Below are positions 11,091 to 19,873 of a DNA stretch of 64,000 nt, in pieces. The translations under genes were made by a program, and so were the position numbers. This DNA is from Siderastrea radians (lineage: Eukaryota > Cnidaria > Anthozoa > Scleractinia > Rhizangiidae), in assembly GCA_964017195.1 (NCBI GenBank), contig OZ024894.1, positions 4,172,847 to 4,236,846 of the forward strand. The letters are read 5' to 3'. Under the pieces are notes generated by a model. The model was not told the origin of the DNA and did not search any database. It saw nothing but the letters and a program-made list of their open reading frames with translations. Within the stretch, counting starts at the first letter, position 1. Each line of letters opens with the position of its first letter.

Positions 11091-12874
11091 TTATGGTGAT
11101 TTATATTCCATTAATAGTAAGAATTCTTCTCCTGGTGGAAACAAGGTAGTCATTTCCACAATTATATAACTAAACGACACATCTAAATTGACATTTATTT
11201 TTTGTGTTCGAGTTGTATTTTTTGAAATGAATGGTTGTATTGAATCATTTAAATTTTGAGTATGTTTTTTCATTCTTAAATGAACAGGTGGATATTGATT
11301 TTTGTGTTTAAGATAGAAAACTGTTATATTTATTATTTGAACATCATCTAAAAAGAATAATTTATCCAAACCATTTAATAAAAATGCATATCCATTTTTT
11401 GTATTTAAATACCCGAGTATATAATGAATGGAACCACTCAAATTATGTCCGTTTAAAGACAAATCTGTTCGCATTACCATTTTCCATTTTCAATAACAAA
11501 AGCTGTGTCATAGTCACTTGGATCAACGTTTGAAATTGTTTCTTTAACACCATAAACAATTAGATGACCAATTGTTAAAAATGATGGATTACTGACTGTA
11601 CCGTGCAGATCGAGATATATGTATTGTGGGGGTGAGCTACCCCATCTATGAAAATTGATAACTGTTTTGGTGTACTTCTCAAATGTTGTGGTTGTATGAT
11701 TAGAAATTGAAATCGTTGTGCCTTGTGGTGTAACACTTATTTCATTCATTTCTGGTGGAAACCATTCAACAACCATAGTATAGTAACCGACCGGAAGTTT
11801 ATATAAGTTAAAACCGAGGCGTGATCGGTACTGGTTGGGTGAGCCTTTTTCAAACAGGAGTTTGAGAGAGTAAGCTTTTTTATTTATTTGATGTGGAGAC
11901 TCAGAAAAATCTCTGATGCCCAAAACCTCGATGTTGTTTTCACTCGAAGATTCATCAGTGTCTTCCATCAAGTATCTGAAGGCGTCCCTTTTTTGTCCCG
12001 AGTTAGTGATATGAGATTCATGAATTTTTTGAGTGACAAGATCTCTCATACTTGTTATTTCATTTTGCATTAAATCAACATTAACTGCGGATTTCGAATC
12101 TTTGTAATCGGTTTGTAAGTTAATAATTTTATTGTTATTTAAATTTAAGTCTCCAGTCATATTGTTAGTGCCATCAAGTTTGATAAACTTTTTTTGTGTC
12201 ATGTCATCAATTCTGTAGTTAACAAACTCGACACATGCGGCGTCTCTTTGGTTTGATGGAAGATTAAGATTGATAATTGATTAATTTTTCATATCAATAT
12301 TAACGTCTTTATCCAATTTTTTCACAAGCTGATTATCGACATACTTTTTGTTTGTGGCTTGATCTGCCTATACTGGGTCTTTTACGTTGTAGATTGTATT
12401 ATTGTTCATATCAATGCTTGCTTCCATGTTTCCGCCTTCCTTTTTTGAAAGAAAGATATTTCTCGTGTCCTGATAGTTTATTACCTTTGTCAGATCACCG
12501 TGGACAGGACAAGGGTTGCTTTTTAATCGCAAAATATCGTACTTATTTTACATGTCAATATTAGCAGAACCGCTGGCACTACCCTGAGGTCCACGATCAC
12601 CTTTTTCACCTTTATCACCTTTGTCACCTTTATCACCTTTATCACCTTTTAAACCTTGGGCTCCTTGTGCCCCCTCCTGACCTTGTGGTCCAGCGGGTCC
12701 TTTTTCACCTCTTGGACCATTAGGACCTTGTGGTCCTGCTGGGCCTTTATCACCCTTCGGTCCAGGAGGACCCTCAGGGCCAGGAGGACCCCCTGGGCCA
12801 GGAGGACCCACTTTTCCACTTTCACTCGTCGCCGTTTGGCTAGTTCCACCTATTTGACTGTTAATATACCCCAT
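11091..12874 (-). pseudogene. Collagen-stalk fibre protein, interrupted by three stops and one frameshift
   Basis: The N-terminal part (12874-12548) has about 20 Gly-X-Y collagen triplets, several of them GDK, after a short leader. The same frame continues to 11474 with fibre-type repeats, recognisable as NNNTIYNVKDP, ATNKKYVDN, LDGTNNMTGDL and NLNNNKIINL, which resemble phage and viral tail-fibre shafts. The frame is broken only by stops at complement(12548..12550), complement(12368..12370) and complement(12281..12283). The 129-codon frame 11091-11480 begins with the same style of motif (MRTDLSLNGHNLSG) and overlaps the end of the preceding part in another frame. I infer it is the distal head after a 1-nt shift near 11475-11482. 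Likely role: trimeric virion fibre for host attachment. Separate genes are the alternative reading. Confidence 0.78.
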
Positions 12875-12897
12875 TATATGCCTTCGTCAAAATTTTT

Positions 12898-13506
12898 TTA
12901 AATTGATTTTTTGGGTTTGTCATAGTAAAAGAAAGAATATTTTTTATCGGTGGCGCGATTTAAAACCTCATGATCCACACCTACCTCGTCTGCAATCCGT
13001 TTGTTTTCTCTTGGAAGAAATTTGAAAATACAGAAATGGCTGCAGTTATCACGGATGTTTTTCGGCACCTTGTAAAAAGTTTGAGAGAGGTAAATAACGC
13101 AGCAGTTTCTGTGCCGCCCATTGATAAAATAATTCATGATGCTGTTTTGGTTGTTTTCGCAAACGAGATCATCAAAAACAACTATTTTTTGGTTGTCCGT
13201 CGGAAGTTCTTCGAGTGGAATGATTTCATCACCATGGGCCTCGATAACCTCATAACCAACCTTGGGGTTGATTTGTTCAGCAAAGTCCTGCAAAAGATTC
13301 TGGTATTTGTTTTGGTGCAGGTTTTTTGAAAAGAGGTAAATTTCATCAAACTCTAACAAAAAATAAATCATATTCAGTAATATGTTTGTTTTGCCAGAAT
13401 TACTGGGTCCACAAATTAGCATTCGAAAAACATCTGCTGGCATGTACGGGTGGCCTTGTTTGTATTTACTCTTGGAAGAACCTTGGTCAAAATTTACAAA
13501 CTTCAT
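12898..13506 (-). CDS. Polinton packaging ATPase (FtsK/HerA superfamily, A32-like)
   Basis: An intact 202-aa frame. Walker A is GPSNSGKT at residues 33-40; Walker B is IVVFDD at 108-113, followed by the polar segment NYFINGRHRNCCVIYLSQTF, a usual sensor-type region in this family. The length is typical of Polinton ATPases. It would pump the genome into the procapsid. The gene is divergent from the PPxY-protein gene, with only 33 bp between start codons and one shared AT-rich promoter. It is among the few undamaged core genes here. Confidence 0.92.
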   Translation of the reverse strand: MKFVNFDQGSSKSKYKQGHPYMPADVFRMLICGPSNSGKTNILLNMIYFLLEFDEIYLFSKNLHQNKYQNLLQDFAEQINPKVGYEVIEAHGDEIIPLEELPTDNQKIVVFDDLVCENNQNSIMNYFINGRHRNCCVIYLSQTFYKVPKNIRDNCSHFCIFKFLPRENKRIADEVGVDHEVLNRATDKKYSFFYYDKPKKSI

Positions 13507-13539
13507 TTTTTTTTCGCTTCTATATATTCCGCTGGAAAT
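13507..13539. promoter_or_regulatory. Divergent promoter between ATPase and PPxY-protein genes
   Basis: Contains TATATATT at 13521-13528, 12 nt before the rightward ATG at 13540. The space between the two start codons is just 33 bp, so both genes must have very short leaders or overlapping promoter elements. Confidence 0.5.
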
Positions 13540-14380
13540 ATGTCAGTGAAAAAATGGCAACAATTTGCTGAAGAAAAAACGGTGTTGGATAAACAAACAG
13601 AAGAAATTCACCAAAAATTCAGAATGGATAAAATAAACAAAGAGTTTGGTCAACTTTCAGGAGAAGAGTTTTTTAAACCAATTACAAAAAGACTTGATGA
13701 AAAAAGCAGCGACAATGTAGAAGAAGAGGAGCAGGAAGGTCCCGATTACACAATGGATGAATTTGACAGAACCAACCCTTTTGGTGATGAATTCAGACCG
13801 GATGCACCAATACCAGCACCATCACCACCACCCTCATATCAAGAAGTTGACGATGATGATTTTCCACCACCCCAATCGCTGATGGAAGAAAAAAATCCAC
13901 ACGTAAAGAGTGGGGGATGCCGGAACCGGTTAAAAGAGAATATACCCATGAATCAATCCTATTGCAAACAGTCAATCAACTGATCACGAAATTTGGATAT
14001 GGTCCCAATTACAAAGTAAAAAGTAAAAATTCTCCATTATATGGTTATTCAGTGGAGGAACTCAAAAAAGTAAGAGATGCAATTTATGCGAAAAGAGGGG
14101 TAACAAAAACAGCTCTTGAGAACAGTTGCAAGCGGGGAGGTCTTCCGACAATGAAGATGACTTATCTGAACAGGATTGGGAAACCGAAGAAAGTGGCATC
14201 ACTGATGAAGCTGAAGAATTGATCAACCAACTTCATTTGAGCTTAGGATCGATAAAAGCAGGAAACAGTTCAATAAAACTAAAAAAGCAGGTATTATATC
14301 TTCTTGATTCACTTGTTGAACTTGGTACAATCGATGAGAAGCAAAAGAAAAAAATTATTGCTAATTATATAAAACAATAA
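13540..14380 (+). pseudogene. Polinton structural-type protein with PPxY motif, split over three frames
   Basis: The first part (13540-13983) starts MSVKKWQQFAEEK, has a charged helical N-terminus, then an acidic Pro-rich segment with PSPPPSYQEVD, a textbook PPxY late-domain motif. Coding-like sequence then moves to the 13917-14222 frame (SPLYGYSVEELKKVRDAIYA) and finally to the 14126-14380 frame (acidic stretch, then a helical end TIDEKQKKKIIANYIKQ). The frame changes lie near an A7 run at about 13889 and near 14130. I infer one ancestral protein with two indels. It ends by a 1-base overlap with the next ATG (TAATG at 14378-14382). PPxY motifs recruit Nedd4-family ligases in adenovirus proteins and retroviral Gag; that role here is inferred. 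Confidence 0.65.
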
Positions 14381-15140
14381 TGAGTTTTGATATTCTGCTT
14401 GACTCGAGCCTTGCGAAACTAGAAAGAGGTGGAGAACGGAATGTTTCACACGATTTTACAGTGAAGTTTCAACCTCCAATCGAATTGGGTTCAGGAAACT
14501 ATAAAGCTGCGCTAAACAGACTTATCACAATGAGTTACTCATGGAACAACATCGATTCTCGTTATGATAATAACAAAATTCGCTGGAAGAAAAAAACAGA
14601 ACAAGCATGGAAGACCTTGATTTCCCGAATGGAATGTATGATTACAAAAGAATCAACACATTCATTCAGCAACACACCGGTAAAGTAAATCCAACAAACA
14701 AAGACAGTAATTACATTTTCACAATATATTTCGATATGTCAATTTATAGGGTTGTGACTTTGATACATAACGATTATGAGCTTGACATGTCTCAAGGAAA
14801 TTTTAATGAATTGCTTGGTTATGGTAAAATTGTCTTGAGTGGAGATGTTGTTGGAAGGAACGTTCCAAATATCACAAGAGGTGTTGATTGGGTATATTTG
14901 CACTGCGATCTTATCACACGCCGAACAAACAATGTTTCAAGCGATGTGTTATACAGTTTCTCAACATCAGCTCTTCGGGTTAGCTATCCATTTCGAAAAG
15001 AGCGGCGTCGACTTGAGTGGCAACCTGTGAATAAAAGTTTCATTAATGAAATAAGGGTTTGGGTGACAGACGGAAGAAACAATATCCTGGATCTCAACGG
15101 GACAGACATTGCAATCAGCTTAATGATTGAAAAAGAGTAA
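14380..15140 (+). pseudogene. Penton-like minor capsid protein, one frameshift
   Basis: N-terminal part in frame 14380-14688 (MSFDILLDSSLAKLERGGER and onward), remainder in frame 14607-15140, which opens MEDLDFPNGMYDYKRINTFI. The switch lies near 14590-14610, close to an A7 run. The C-terminus (INEIRVWVTDGRNNILDLNG) carries the VWVTD..N..DLNG pattern seen at the end of Polinton minor capsid (single jelly-roll, penton-like) proteins. It would occupy the fivefold vertices. It stands in the usual place, upstream of the major capsid gene. Broken in this copy. Confidence 0.78.
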
Positions 15141-15167
15141 GGTTTTTGTTCGTATAAATATACAATC

Positions 15168-15548
15168 ATGAATCATGCGAGCGAGTGGGCAAGATACTTT
15201 GATGAAAACACCGGAAGTTATCGATATAAACACAAAGGGTCGGGTGTGATCCGTGACACCTTCATGACCATCGGAAAAGTATTCAAAGACAATGTAAAGA
15301 ATGTGGCAAAGAAAACAGCCGAAAATGCCACAAAAACAATCGCTGAAAAGGCGGGTCAGAGAGTTGGTGAACTTGCTGTTGAAAAAGGTTCGAAACAAAT
15401 ACGAAAAATACTGCAAGAGCGAAAAAAAAAGATAACCGTTGTCTCAGGATGCAAAAAAGAAACTTACAAATATTTTGCAAAGCCAAGTGCCAAAAAAATC
15501 AGAGGACGCCCTTGTGAAATTAAATCGAATTTTGGTAAACGAAATTAA
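15168..15548 (+). CDS. Small basic virion-type protein, 126 aa
   Basis: An intact frame, strongly basic, with an amphipathic Ala/Lys-rich helix region (residues about 45-85: VKNVAKKTAENATKTIAEKA). A TATAAATATA box at 15153-15162 ends 5 nt before the ATG. It sits between the minor and major capsid genes. Composition and position suggest a core or DNA-binding virion component, or a membrane-lytic peptide. No family recognised. Confidence 0.65.
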   Translation: MNHASEWARYFDENTGSYRYKHKGSGVIRDTFMTIGKVFKDNVKNVAKKTAENATKTIAEKAGQRVGELAVEKGSKQIRKILQERKKKITVVSGCKKETYKYFAKPSAKKIRGRPCEIKSNFGKRN

Positions 15549-15589
15549 AAAAAAAAATTTTTTTTGTATTAATATAAGCTCTTACTAAC

Positions 15590-16851
15590 ATGTTCAGAAG
15601 TCAACCATACCTCGAGAATACTAAAAACGTTCAAATTAATTTAGACACCCCGCTCACCTTCCCTGAGAATAACCAAACTCAAACAAAGAGGGGCTACAAA
15701 TTTACTGTAAGAGACCGGGACAATTTTTATGACTGGTACAACGCTTATTTCAGCGTCGATTTTAAGTTTGAAGCTAAAGCAGACGGAGCCAACATTAATG
15801 CTGACTCTCAATCAGCTCCGATCAACGGTTCTTTCTCATTGATCAAAAGTTTGAAACTAAAATCAGCGGGAAAAAACCTGTACGAGGCGGACAATATCCA
15901 TAAAGGTATTTTCATCAAAAATCTGCTTGATTTTTCAGACGATTTTTCGAGAAGCGTGGCAAAAAACCACTTTTGGTATCTTGATAATGACGCCAACACA
16001 GTGACTGATGACAATGCAACGAACCTTGGAATGCGAGCAAGAGCGCTTCTATCACATGGAGGTTTGATAGTTCAGACTATTACCCCTTTGAACAGATACT
16101 CCTTCTTCGAAAGTCTTTCCGACAAGCTGCTGCCACCGTTACAACTTGAGTTTGAAATTGAACTGCAAAACGATCAAGAAATGATTTACCAAAACAACGC
16201 AACAGCTCGAAGAATTGTTGTCCGTAAGTTTGAGTTGTGGACCCCACAATTACATTTCACTGGTAAAGGACAGACCCTTGCCAATGAAAATTTCTTGAAA
16301 CCAACCCAATGGAAATATCTGAATGAACCTTTGCATAGCAGCGACGCCCGAAGGGATGCAAATGGTATGTGGTTGATTACATCAGGGGTAAAAGACCCCA
16401 AGCATGTTTTTGTATTCCTTCAACAAGCTCGGAAACAAAATGCTTACGCACAAAACCCTTACATCTTTGACACATTTGATATCGATGGTGATGGCTCAGC
16501 AAGATTGGACACTTGCCGGCTTCAGTACGGCACAACATTTTATCCTGAGCTTGATTACGACCATGATTTTAAAATAAGAATTTTGAATGATTTGATCAAT
16601 TTCAGATACAGAAAGAACGACTACAACACCGGCGTTCAGCTGCAGCTTGCCAATTTTGAGAAGTTGTACCCAATTATCTACTTTGACCTAAGAAACACCA
16701 AAGAAAGTGTGACAGGGACCCAAAAAAGCTCGAATTCCATTACAGACTAAATGAAGCTGCTAACGCTCAAGATTATATAATCTTCGCCTTGGTTTTGAAT
16801 GAAGAAGAATTCGTGCTGAAGCAAATTGGTAATGAGCTTGTCGCCGTCTAG
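15590..16851 (+). pseudogene. Major capsid protein (double jelly-roll, hexon-like), frameshift near C-terminus
   Basis: A 386-codon frame from 15590 to 16750 with the layout of Polinton major capsid proteins: N-terminal MFRSQPYLENTKNVQINLDT, first jelly-roll with LIKSLKLKSAGK, and a second jelly-roll starting near residue 190. The open frame ends in unrelated residues after about 16714, while a second frame from there to the stop at 16849-16851 carries a conserved-looking tail (DYIIFALVLNEEEF and onward). One indel near 16710-16720 therefore separates the last ~45 codons. A TATA-like ATATAA lies at 15572-15577. The protein would form the pseudo-hexameric capsomers. Confidence 0.88.
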
Positions 16852-16887
16852 ACAAATGAAAAAAATTCTAAATATAATGTACACACA

Positions 16888-17583
16888 ATGAGCACAACTT
16901 ATCATCCATATAAAATCGCACTGACTGATGGTCAGAAAAAGAAACTTCAAAAAGCTTATGTTTCAAAGACAGCTGTTACTCTGAGAGTTAAACCGGTCCA
17001 AATTGGACGCGGTGACGAACTACTTCTCACTGCTACACAAATTTCGCGATTGAAGAAAACCTCAGCAGCAGGAAAAGGGATGGAAATAAAATTAAGCCAG
17101 ACTCAAATTCAGAATACTGCACAGCGTGGCGGAAGTTTGTTTTCTACTATGCTTGGTTTGGCACGACCTTTGATAAAGCCAGCCCTTGGAGCATTAGCAA
17201 GTGCAGGTTTGAGTTTTGGCGCTGAAAAGGTGCTGAGAAAGATATTCGGAAAGGGTTTTGAGCTTTATAGACTTGTCCAGAAAATGACTCCTACCCAGAA
17301 AAAAGAGGCAGAACAATATCTTGTTGGACAAGGTTTAGTAAAAGGAGGAGGTGCACAATACGGCGGCTTCCTTGGTATGTTGGCGTCTATCGGAGTACCT
17401 TTAGCCCTTGATTTAGTCCGAAAAATAATCGGAAAAGGTATGCAAACTCAACCACCACCACGCTCACGACAACGACGAGCACCACCCCTCCCATTACCTC
17501 CTAAAGGTAAAGGAATGCAAATTCAACCTCCACCTTTTTTGGAACTTGGGATGATTATTATTTTAAAAAAACCTGAAATTTGA
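16888..17583 (+). pseudogene. pX-like minor virion protein, frameshifted end
   Basis: A 231-codon frame. It contains two Gly-rich hydrophobic segments (GGSLFSTMLGLARPLIKPAL at about residues 80-99, and GGFLGMLASIGVPLALDLV at about 157-175), each followed by an IFGKG/IIGKG motif. This doubled pattern resembles the adenovirus pX/adintovirus minor core-type proteins. A Pro-rich tail follows. Near 17540 the reading leaves the expected frame in a T6 run; the alternative frame ends soon after. TATAAT at 16873-16878 is 9 nt upstream of the ATG. The role (membrane-active or core peptide) is inferred. Confidence 0.65.
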
Positions 17584-18018
17584 AGATAAACCCCTATCCA
17601 ACATTGACCTGAAAAAATGGTGCAACTTTTTACGAATCCCCATCAAAGGTATTTTTAGCAGAAATGAAACAAAACCCTTGTTTCGTTCTCCATGTATTAT
17701 CAACTTGGATGATTTTGGAAGTTTGGGAACTCACTGGGTATGTTGTTGGCCTGCCAAAGACAAGGTACTTATGAGTATTTCGATTCATTTGGTTTTCCAC
17801 CACCTTTGGAATGGGAAAAAGAAATGTCAATGCATGGGATGACACATTTTTTCAGAAACGATAACCAAATTCAATGGGAACAAAGTGTGAGATGTGGATA
17901 CTACTGCCTTCTCTTTCTAAACGAAAGAAATAAAGGAACAAGTTTTGCCGATATTTTGAAAATGTTCTCCAACGATTTACTTCAAAACGAGGAAATAGTG
18001 AAAAATTATTTTTCATAA
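17570..18018 (+). pseudogene. Adenain-type (C5-like) cysteine protease, frameshifted
   Basis: Two frames together show the whole catalytic order of adenovirus proteases: LGTHWV (catalytic His) at about 17727-17744 in one frame, then YFDSFG (acidic residue) at about 17773-17790, WEQS (Gln) and RCGYYC (nucleophile Cys) near 17891-17908 in the other. The frame change lies near 17755. No ATG opens the first frame in this copy; it follows the pX-like gene almost directly. The enzyme would cleave virion precursors during maturation. Broken in this copy. Confidence 0.82.
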
Positions 18019-18027
18019 GAATATACA

Positions 18028-19109
18028 ATGGAAGTGTACTGTGTGAAAGAAAAGCGGCACACGCCTAATGTACATTGAAGTGAAAAAGTTGTAATCACAA
18101 AGAACAATCGAAAACTCTTAAAGGCAAAATGCGCTAGTTGCGGAATAACAAAAACACGTTTTATGCCGGGAAACTAGGTGAGCCCTCCCACGCGGAGGGC
18201 AGTGGAATATTCGGCGACGTTGCTATGGCAGTTGGTGATCTTGCTATTACAAAAGGAATCCCATATCTTGCGAAAAAAAGTGTTGAAGCTGGACGATATT
18301 ACGCTTCTGAAGCAATGAGAGACCCAAAACTGCAAAAGAAAGCAATAAATTACACTCTTGACAAAGCCCGCCCAGTCATTCAAAAAGCTGGAAGTGAAAT
18401 GTTAGATCAACTTTCAACTAAAGTTCGACCAAACCAACGTTACAAAACGGACAGACCCGATTTAGATGGGGCTGGGTTTGATATACATGCAGCACTTGGA
18501 AAACTTCCGAAACCAAAAAAGGGTTGGACATTACCAGGGCATAATTATACCGGACCATATAATCCTCTTGAAAAGCAGGTGAACTACGATCCAGAAACTG
18601 GAGAAATCTTGGAAATATATCAGAAACCGACAGGTGCAACAGATGCGATTGCTATGCAACATGATGTTGATTATGATGTTTGTTCCAACCGTGAAAAAAA
18701 ATACGGTGAAAATCTCAAAAAAATGCAAACACAAAGCGGATAAAAAATGGTGAAAGCTCTTGACGCAGTTCCTTACAAACAGAGGCAGTGGGGTCATGCG
18801 GCTGCAAGAAATGCAATCAATGCTAAACAAAAGTTAGGGTTGGGTTTGAAACAACAAAAAGGGACTGGTGTTTTGGATAAACCGTTGGAAGTAGTGAAAT
18901 TTGCTGAAACTTTGACAAAAAAAATGATTCCTTCCACAAAACCTGTATTCGATTGGTATTGGAAAGGTGATATTGCGAAAAATGCTTTCACGGGATCAAC
19001 TGGTGTCACAAGCAAGAAATTTTGGACTCATCCAAAAAAGGGTACTGTCATGCGTTTGGTGAAAAATCCGAAAACAGGCAAATATGAAAATGTTTATGAA
19101 GAACCTTGA
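18028..19109 (+). pseudogene. Zinc-ribbon + phospholipase A2 virion protein, disrupted
   Basis: The N-terminal module (18028-18194) begins MEVYCVKEKRHT and carries CASCGITKTRF, matching the DUF5679 zinc-ribbon pattern except that one expected Cys is Glu; it has an in-frame TGA at 18076-18078. The reading then shifts to 18138-18743: an Ala-rich helical region, then PGHNYTGPYNPL (calcium-loop-like) and MQHDVDYDVC (HDxxY catalytic motif) of the parvovirus/adintovirus phospholipase A2 type. A TAA at 18741-18743 separates the final part, 18747-19109 (WGHAAARNAINAKQKLGLG), in the same frame. Presumed role: membrane breach during entry. The 3' end overlaps the convergent zinc-ribbon gene by 16 bp. 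Confidence 0.78.
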
Positions 19110-19564
19110 TTGGTTTTCAACCACCATTTATCAAACTCCTGTTTTACGCGCCGCCTGCTTGCATAGGTTTTAGGAAGGTGATGAGAAATAGATTCCATAA
19201 TTTCTTTTTTGTTGGGCCAGCATTCAGAAGGTACTATTTCAAAATAATTATACAGAAAACAGGAGTAGTTCACTGACTTGCCGGTTTTCGCCTGAAATTC
19301 AGCAATAACATTTCCCAGAAAAGCGATCTCGCTGGAAGAAAACATTTTGTAAATGTTCCATTTCCGAAAAATATTTTTTAAATGAAAATTAGTCGAAGGG
19401 GGCGCAGTGGAACTTCTTTCCCGATTTTCTTCTTGAAGCTGTTCATCATCATCACATTCAAACACTCTACCACATTTTGGACATTCACGACAGAACTCAT
19501 TCACCACATAAACTAATTGCTCCTCGCATGAAGGACAACGATCAATTTTTTTGTTGGCAGGCAT
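19094..19564 (-). CDS. Zinc-ribbon protein, possibly VLTF3-like transcription factor
   Basis: An intact 156-aa frame. The N-terminus has CPSC at 9-12 and CRECPKCG at 25-32, a zinc ribbon. A Ser/Pro-rich linker follows, then a helical region (residues about 60-150) containing SEIAFLGNVIAEFQAKTGKS and a C-terminal RRRVKQEFDKWW. A zinc ribbon followed by such a helical part recalls poxvirus late transcription factor VLTF3-like proteins, but the match is weak by eye. A TTATAC box lies within 10 nt of the ATG. The BEL element inserted 35 bp upstream of this start, separating the gene from its upstream region. Confidence 0.6.
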   Translation of the reverse strand: MPANKKIDRCPSCEEQLVYVVNEFCRECPKCGRVFECDDDEQLQEENRERSSTAPPSTNFHLKNIFRKWNIYKMFSSSEIAFLGNVIAEFQAKTGKSVNYSCFLYNYFEIVPSECWPNKKEIMESISHHLPKTYASRRRVKQEFDKWWLKTNQGSS

Positions 19565-19603
19565 AAGTATAATTCATTTCTTTTTTGCAACATTTCTTGA
19601 ATC

Positions 19604-19797
19604 TGTTCGCGCCAAAACTGAACACGTGATCACATGTCACGCAACGAGTTTAATCGACCTTTGTAATCGCCTTCGACTCGTGTTACGTTGATGTTTGTAA
19701 TTCAGGAGCAGCTGATTAAATCTAGTTCTAGTTCAAGAAAACCGTTTCGTCGTCCGTTTAATCACGCTTGAATTCATCCCGAACATCCGTCTGAACA
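19604..19797 (+). repeat. 5' LTR of the BEL element
   Basis: 194 bp, flanked on the left by the target duplicate GAATC. It is identical to the 3' LTR except for one C/T difference. Confidence 0.96.
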
Positions 19798-19799
19798 TC

Positions 19800-19817
19800 T
19801 GGTAGCAGAGCAAGGTT
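19800..19817 (+). promoter_or_regulatory. Primer-binding site of the BEL element
   Basis: TGGTAGCAGAGCAAGG starts 3 nt after the 5' LTR. A TGG start just inside the LTR is the usual form of a tRNA-complementary primer site; the tRNA was not determined. Confidence 0.65.
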
Positions 19818-19873
19818 GTTGTGGTACGTAGACATTGAGTGTTTTGCTGAAATGAAGTGTTTTGAGTTTGAAA

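Noticed and set aside
12649..12901. Open frames on both strands over the collagen region
   Set aside because: They are shadows of the Gly-X-Y repeat read in other frames.
12970..13329. 119-codon plus-strand frame opposite the packaging ATPase
   Set aside because: Antisense to a gene with clear Walker motifs; no independent evidence.
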